Of a stretch of DNA of 16,848 bases, positions 13,296 to 16,848 are shown in pieces. Within the stretch, counting starts at the first letter, position 1. Every line of letters starts with the position of its first letter. Made by a program: the position numbers and the translations under genes. The stretch spans positions 1-16,848 of the forward strand of contig CAJWZN010000016.1 in assembly GCA_913050105.1 (NCBI GenBank), read 5' to 3'. Under the pieces are notes generated by a model. That model saw only the letters and a program-made list of their open reading frames with translations. It was not told the origin of the DNA and searched no databases. Source of the DNA: an uncultured Synechococcus sp. (GTDB lineage: Bacteria > Cyanobacteriota > Cyanobacteriia > PCC-6307 > Cyanobiaceae).

Positions 13296-13320
13296 TTCGG
13301 ACAGGTTTCTCAGGTCCGAA
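13296..13320 (+). promoter_or_regulatory. 7-bp stem-loop ending at the start codon of the 82-aa gene
   Basis: TTCGGAC (13296-13302) and GTCCGAA (13314-13320) are perfect arms around an 11-base loop (AGGTTTCTCAG). The stem ends exactly one base before the ATG at 13321 and begins five bases after the end of tRNA-Leu(CAG). It could restrict ribosome access to the 82-aa gene or mark the tRNA 3' processing or termination region; no T-run follows. Confidence 0.45.
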
Positions 13321-13569
13321 ATGATTGTTCTCAAAATCTCGAACGCTTCGGAAGTTGTTGCTTCCAAGGTTGGGAAGTTTTTAGAGAGACTGACGCCTGA
13401 TTCCATCGACCACGCCACAGTTGAAGATCAGGTGATCAAGAAGATGATTGAAAATCTTGCAGCTGAAGGAATCAAGGGAGAAATTGCTGCCATCAATGGT
13501 TTGGATCTAGAGGGTGAAGATCTTTCCGTACACAAGGAGTTGAAAGTACGTAAACACTCCACCTTCTGA
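13321..13569 (+). CDS. Uncharacterised 82-aa protein, conserved-looking in picocyanobacteria
   Basis: The product (82 residues, no membrane segment, no cysteine) has an N-terminal part starting MIVLKISNASEVVASKVG, then a probable helix around VEDQVIKKMIENLAAEGIKG, and ends in a basic tail (KELKVRKHSTF). From memory, similar proteins occur in Prochlorococcus and Synechococcus as conserved hypotheticals; no domain name can be given. ATG 13321 was chosen because the frame upstream runs through tRNA-Leu(CAG). A 7-bp hairpin abuts the start codon, and no Shine-Dalgarno is seen. The next gene begins 11 bp after the stop. An 11-bp direct repeat spans the stop codon and the beginning of that next gene. 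Confidence 0.82.
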   Translation: MIVLKISNASEVVASKVGKFLERLTPDSIDHATVEDQVIKKMIENLAAEGIKGEIAAINGLDLEGEDLSVHKELKVRKHSTF

Positions 13570-13601
13570 TCGGTTTTCGAGTGGTCTCCGACCTTCTGAT
13601 C
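13561..13601 (+). repeat. 11-bp direct repeat across the 82-aa gene / RNA methyltransferase junction
   Basis: ACCTTCTGATC occurs at 13561-13571, spanning the TGA stop of the 82-aa gene, and again at 13591-13601, in codons 4-7 of the methyltransferase gene. The copies are 30 bases apart start to start, and both are preceded by TCC (with one extra base in the second). It may be the trace of a small tandem duplication. Confidence 0.5.
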
Positions 13602-14432
13602 AGCAGCCGTCGTAATCCCCTGGTGCGTCGGCTTCGCTCTCTGACGACCCGTGCCGGGCGGGACAGTGAGGGAATGGTGCTGCTGGAAGGAACTCATCTC
13701 CTGCAGGAACTGCTGCTCAAGGGGGCTTGGCTGCAAGAGGTGATTGCCACGGATCACTGGATTGAACGCCATCACCAGCTTCTGGAAAACCTCGACCAAC
13801 GGATCCCGATCCGTCGTGTCACCGAAGAGGTTTTGCGGGCGGCTCTCAGCACGGTGACCCCCGACGGTGTGGCCTGTCTTTGTCCACTGGAATGTTTTCC
13901 ATCACCTTCGCCTGAAGCCAGCTTTCAACTGCTGCTGGATCGGATCCAGGATCCCGGCAATCTCGGCACGTTGCTTCGAACGGCCCTGGCGGCGGATGTT
14001 GAAGCCGTATGGCTGGGGGCTGGGGCCGATCCCCTGAGCCCGAAGGTTTTAAGAGCATCCTCGGGAAGCCTGCTCCAGCTTCCGCACCATCGTTTTGGAC
14101 CGGATGGTGAGAAAGCCGTTCAACAAATGGAGCAGAAGTTGACGGAGCTGGCGCTCCAACAGGTTCAGGTGGTGGCAACCCTGGTGCCCGACTCCGGGGG
14201 GATGCTCCAACCGATTCCGTACTGGCAGCTCGACTGGACACTCCCAACCGCTCTGGTTCTCGGGACGGAAGGAGCAGGCCTGCACCCCAGGCTTCAGGCG
14301 TGCTGCACCCATGCCGTGACACTTCCGCACAGCCCTCGGGTTGAATCCCTCAACGTGGCGGCTGCAGCGGTGCCCCTCCTGCTGGAGCGTCGGCGAGCGA
14401 CAATGGCCTCCACAATGCAGCGGTCCGGGTGA
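13581..14432 (+). CDS. SpoU/TrmH-family RNA 2'-O-ribose methyltransferase
   Basis: This SPOUT-class enzyme uses SAM bound in a trefoil knot to methylate a ribose 2'-OH in rRNA or tRNA. The 283-residue product has an N-terminal substrate-binding domain of the RlmB/TsnR kind (LISSRRNPLVRRLRSL, then EGTHLLQELL), followed by the three family motifs: motif 1 LLLDRIQDPGNLGTLLRTA (118-135, with N127 and R133), motif 2 LVLGTEGAGL (225-234) and motif 3 LPHSPRVESLNVAAAA (248-263, with N258). Motif 3 has HSPRVESLN where many members have M-x-G-x-x-ESLN. The target nucleotide cannot be inferred. The start is GTG at 13581. The stop overlaps the lpd start (GTGA, 14429-14432), so it is probably cotranscribed with the 82-aa gene, lpd and trpC. 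Confidence 0.93.
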   Translation: MVSDLLISSRRNPLVRRLRSLTTRAGRDSEGMVLLEGTHLLQELLLKGAWLQEVIATDHWIERHHQLLENLDQRIPIRRVTEEVLRAALSTVTPDGVACLCPLECFPSPSPEASFQLLLDRIQDPGNLGTLLRTALAADVEAVWLGAGADPLSPKVLRASSGSLLQLPHHRFGPDGEKAVQQMEQKLTELALQQVQVVATLVPDSGGMLQPIPYWQLDWTLPTALVLGTEGAGLHPRLQACCTHAVTLPHSPRVESLNVAAAAVPLLLERRRATMASTMQRSG

Positions 14433-15871
14433 GCGACGCCAGTTTCGACTACGACGTCATTGTCATCGGCGCAGGTTATGGGGGGTTTGATGCCGCCAAA
14501 CACGCCGCCGATCATGGGCTCAAAACGGCGATTATCGAGTCGCGCGACATGGGCGGCACCTGCGTCAACCGTGGTTGCGTGCCCTCCAAGGCTCTGCTGG
14601 CAGCAAGCGGCAAAGTGCGTGAGCTGGCCGATGACAGCCACCTCGCCAGCTTCGGAATTCATGCGGCACCGGTGCGTTTTGAGCGTCAGAAGATCGCGGA
14701 CCATGCCAATCAGCTGGTTCAGACGATCCGGACCAATCTCACCAAGACTCTGGAACGGGCTGGGGTAACCATCCTGCGCGGCCATGGTCGGCTTGAAGGT
14801 GCTCAACGCGTCGGTTTGCGCGAGCCAAGCGGTGTTGACAGGGTGCTCAATGCCAAGGACGTGATCATTGCCACGGGCTCGGATCCCTTTGTGCCGCCTG
14901 GCATTGAGACGGATGGACGCACTGTGTTCACCAGTGATGAAGCGATCAACCTCGAGTGGCTGCCCCGCTGGATCGCAATCATTGGCAGCGGCTACATCGG
15001 CCTCGAATTCGCAGACGTGTATACGGCCCTGGGTTGTGAGGTGACGATGATCGAAGCGATGGACAAGGTGATGCCCACCTTCGATCCGGATATTGCAAAG
15101 ATCGCAGGGCGACACTTGATCGACAGCCGCGATATCGATGCCCGTTCCGGCCTGTTGGCTCGCAAGGTCACTCCCGGTTGTCCTGTTCAGATTGAATTGG
15201 CTGACTTCAACAGCCGTGAGCTGGTGGAAACTCTGGAGGTGGATGCGGTTCTGGTGGCCACGGGACGTGTCCCCAGCAGCAAAGGTCTGAATCTGGAGTC
15301 ACTTGGCATCGAGACCAACCGCGGTTTCCTCCCGATCGACGACACCATGCGCGTCCTGGTGAATGACCAGCCCGTGCCGCATCTCTGGGCTGTGGGTGAC
15401 GTAACCGGAAAGCTGATGCTGGCGCACACCGCTGCCGCTCAAGGCTCCGTTGCCGTCGACAATATTCTTGGTCACCAACGCCAGATTGATTACCGCAGTA
15501 TTCCCGCTGCGACCTTCACCCACCCGGAGATCAGCTCTGTTGGCCTGAGTGAGGCCGATGCCAAGACACTGGCGTCGGAGCAAGGGTTCCAGCTTGGATC
15601 CGTGCGCAGTTACTTCAAAGCAAACTCAAAGGCTCTGGCTGAGCTTGAAAGCGATGGTCTGATGAAACTGCTGTTCAACAAAACCAGTGGTGAAGTTCTG
15701 GGTGCACATATTTATGGGCTGCACGCCGCTGATCTGATTCAGGAGGTGGCGAATGCCGTCGCCCGACGTCAGAGCGTCCGACAGCTTTCCACTGAGGTTC
15801 ATACACACCCCACCCTCAGTGAGGTGGTGGAAGTTGCTTACAAGCAAGCCGCATCTCAGCTGGTTGCCTGA
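14429..15871 (+). CDS. lpd: Dihydrolipoamide dehydrogenase (E3 component)
   Basis: This FAD- and NAD-dependent flavoprotein reoxidises the dihydrolipoyl groups of the pyruvate dehydrogenase complex and of the glycine cleavage system H-protein. The 480-residue product has the FAD motif VIGAGYGGF (12-20), the redox-active disulphide GGTCVNRGCVPSK (C45, C50), the NAD-binding IIGSGYIGLEFADV, the second FAD motif LWAVGDVTG, and the C-terminal dimer-interface pair HTHPTLSE (H460 and E465 as the catalytic His-Glu). These features identify lipoamide dehydrogenase rather than glutathione or mercuric reductase. The start GTG overlaps the methyltransferase stop by four bases, and trpC follows 40 bp downstream. 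Cyanobacteria use E3 both in carbon metabolism and in photorespiratory glycine decarboxylation. Confidence 0.95.
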   Translation: MSDASFDYDVIVIGAGYGGFDAAKHAADHGLKTAIIESRDMGGTCVNRGCVPSKALLAASGKVRELADDSHLASFGIHAAPVRFERQKIADHANQLVQTIRTNLTKTLERAGVTILRGHGRLEGAQRVGLREPSGVDRVLNAKDVIIATGSDPFVPPGIETDGRTVFTSDEAINLEWLPRWIAIIGSGYIGLEFADVYTALGCEVTMIEAMDKVMPTFDPDIAKIAGRHLIDSRDIDARSGLLARKVTPGCPVQIELADFNSRELVETLEVDAVLVATGRVPSSKGLNLESLGIETNRGFLPIDDTMRVLVNDQPVPHLWAVGDVTGKLMLAHTAAAQGSVAVDNILGHQRQIDYRSIPAATFTHPEISSVGLSEADAKTLASEQGFQLGSVRSYFKANSKALAELESDGLMKLLFNKTSGEVLGAHIYGLHAADLIQEVANAVARRQSVRQLSTEVHTHPTLSEVVEVAYKQAASQLVA

Positions 15872-15911
15872 GTCGTTCCCTGTCCCTGTTCCCGTTTCAT
15901 CCGATCGATTC

Positions 15912-16796
15912 ATGGAGATCCGTCGCCGCCCACCCAATCCGAAGGTGCGTGTTTCTTATCTCGAGTACGCCGTCCCACACGATGAGGAGGAACCAAGGAA
16001 CATCCTCGAAAAGATTGTCTGGGAGAAGGATCGGGAGGTTGAGATTGCTCGGCAGAAGGTGCCGCTGGACAATCTCAAACGACAGATCGCTGATCTGCCG
16101 TCCACCAGGGATTTTCTGGCCGCGTTGACTTCGGCGCCGGTAAAACCCGCAGTGATTGCTGAAGTCAAAAAGGCCAGCCCCAGCAAAGGAGTGATCCGTG
16201 AGGATTTTGACCCTGTCGCGATTGCCAGGGCCTATGCAGCCGGAGGCGCCAGCTGTCTGTCGGTGCTGACAGACAGAACCTTTTTCCAGGGTGGTTTTGA
16301 TGTCCTTGTGGAGGTCCGAAAAGCTGTTGACCTCCCCCTGCTCTGCAAGGAGTTTGTTTTAAGCCCTTATCAGCTGTACCAGGCCAGAGCTGCCGGCGCC
16401 GATGCGGTTTTACTGATTGCAGCCATTCTCAGCGACCAGGATCTTCGCTACCTGCGGAAAGCGGCGGCTGCCCTGGGTCTCGCCGTGCTGGTCGAAGTCC
16501 ACGACGCTGATGAGCTGGAGCGTGTGCTCAGCATCGGTGGCTTTGATCTGGTCGGGATCAACAACCGGGATCTGTCGACTTTTGAAACTGACCTGGGCAC
16601 GACCGAGCGCCTCACAGCCTCTTTCGGGCAGCGTCTGAAGGATCAGAACACTCTGCTGGTGAGTGAGTCGGGGCTGTTGACCCGTACTGATCTGTCTCGG
16701 GTGCAGAGCGCCGGCGCTGCTGCCGTGCTGGTCGGGGAGGCTTTGATGCGTCAGAACGATCTGGAGGCCGGTCTGCGAAAGCTGATGAACGGCTGA
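15912..16796 (+). CDS. trpC: Indole-3-glycerol phosphate synthase TrpC
   Basis: TrpC closes the ring of CdRP (1-(2-carboxyphenylamino)-1-deoxyribulose 5-phosphate) to indole-3-glycerol phosphate in tryptophan synthesis, as a cytoplasmic TIM-barrel enzyme. The 294-residue product carries the cyanobacterial/plastid-type N-terminus EIRRRPPNP, then the barrel motifs IAEVKKASPSKG (E84, K86), the catalytic lysine K146 in LLCKEFVLSPYQ, LVEVHD (E195 region), GINNRDL (N217 region), SESGL (S251-L255) and the phosphate-binding AVLVGEALM. It is a single-function enzyme with no PRAI (TrpF) domain fused. ATG 15912 was chosen; the frame stays open upstream inside lpd, but that part is not TrpC-like. No Shine-Dalgarno is seen. 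The spacing of 40 bp after lpd suggests cotranscription. After the stop, 52 bp to the window end hold nothing I can identify. Confidence 0.96.
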   Translation: MEIRRRPPNPKVRVSYLEYAVPHDEEEPRNILEKIVWEKDREVEIARQKVPLDNLKRQIADLPSTRDFLAALTSAPVKPAVIAEVKKASPSKGVIREDFDPVAIARAYAAGGASCLSVLTDRTFFQGGFDVLVEVRKAVDLPLLCKEFVLSPYQLYQARAAGADAVLLIAAILSDQDLRYLRKAAAALGLAVLVEVHDADELERVLSIGGFDLVGINNRDLSTFETDLGTTERLTASFGQRLKDQNTLLVSESGLLTRTDLSRVQSAGAAAVLVGEALMRQNDLEAGLRKLMNG

Positions 16797-16848
16797 GTCG
16801 TCCCGCTCCGGCAGAATTCATTCACTGAACCACTGAACTGTGCTGATC

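Noticed and set aside
13213..13320. Upstream extension of the 82-aa gene
   Set aside because: The frame runs through tRNA-Leu(CAG); the first start outside the tRNA that fits the protein is ATG 13321.
14294..15115. A 273-codon frame antisense to the methyltransferase end and lpd
   Set aside because: Shadow of two well-supported genes; no recognisable protein features.
15753..15911. Upstream extension of trpC into lpd
   Set aside because: The added sequence overlaps lpd and is not TrpC-like; ATG 15912 gives the expected EIRRRPPNP N-terminus.
1..16848. CRISPR arrays, insertion sequences, phage genes, toxin-antitoxin or defence genes
   Set aside because: No repeat-spacer pattern, transposase, integrase or known defence motif was seen on either strand.

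Overview
The window looks like chromosomal DNA from a marine picocyanobacterium, most likely marine Synechococcus. The evidence is the protein sequences (a TrpC with the cyanobacterial EIRRRPPNP N-terminus, a lumenal-type pentapeptide protein, a DUF4359-type protein, cyanobacterial-type ArgD, FtsZ and MiaB), a roughly 60% GC base composition judged by eye, very tight gene packing, frequent GTG/TTG starts with weak or absent Shine-Dalgarno sequences, and only one HIP1 octamer (898-905). The species call is inference from sequence memory, not from a search.

Layout. (1) 1-4625, minus strand: tRNA-His(GTG) -> miaB -> ddl -> unknown 136-aa membrane protein -> ftsQ -> ftsZ (cut by the window edge). 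This is a division/cell-wall block in the compact cyanobacterial arrangement, with a tRNA-modifying enzyme at its head. (2) 4667-7738, plus strand: a DUF4359-like small anchored protein, a CodA-like amidohydrolase and an FAD-linked (GlcD-like) oxidase, probably one operon of unknown metabolic role. (3) 7754-10786, minus strand: argD -> folC -> exported pentapeptide-repeat protein, probably one operon. (4) 10787-11719: an intergenic-rich stretch with two small protein genes (53 and 49 aa), tRNA-Leu(CAA), an AT-rich segment and several inverted repeats. (5) 11720-13051, minus strand: murA. (6) 13207-16796, plus strand: tRNA-Leu(CAG), an 82-aa conserved-looking protein, a SpoU-family RNA methyltransferase, lpd (dihydrolipoamide dehydrogenase) and trpC.

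The genes serve peptidoglycan precursor synthesis (murA, ddl), septation (ftsQ, ftsZ), translation (three tRNAs, miaB, SpoU methylase), amino-acid and cofactor synthesis (argD, trpC, folC) and central carbon metabolism (lpd). One functional link is visible: tRNA-Leu(CAA) carries the A36-A37-A38 anticodon-loop signature of the tRNAs modified by MiaA and then MiaB.

No phage, insertion sequence, CRISPR array, defence island or secondary-metabolite cluster is visible, and I see no clearly new multi-gene system. The parts most worth a second look are the small-gene/tRNA-Leu stretch at 10.8-11.7 kb (a small membrane protein with a possible structured leader and a tandem palindrome, and a divergent promoter region with a perfect dyad), the hairpin that ends exactly at the start codon of the 82-aa gene, the recurrent non-ATG stop/start overlaps, and the uncharacterised DUF4359/amidohydrolase/FAD-oxidase operon.
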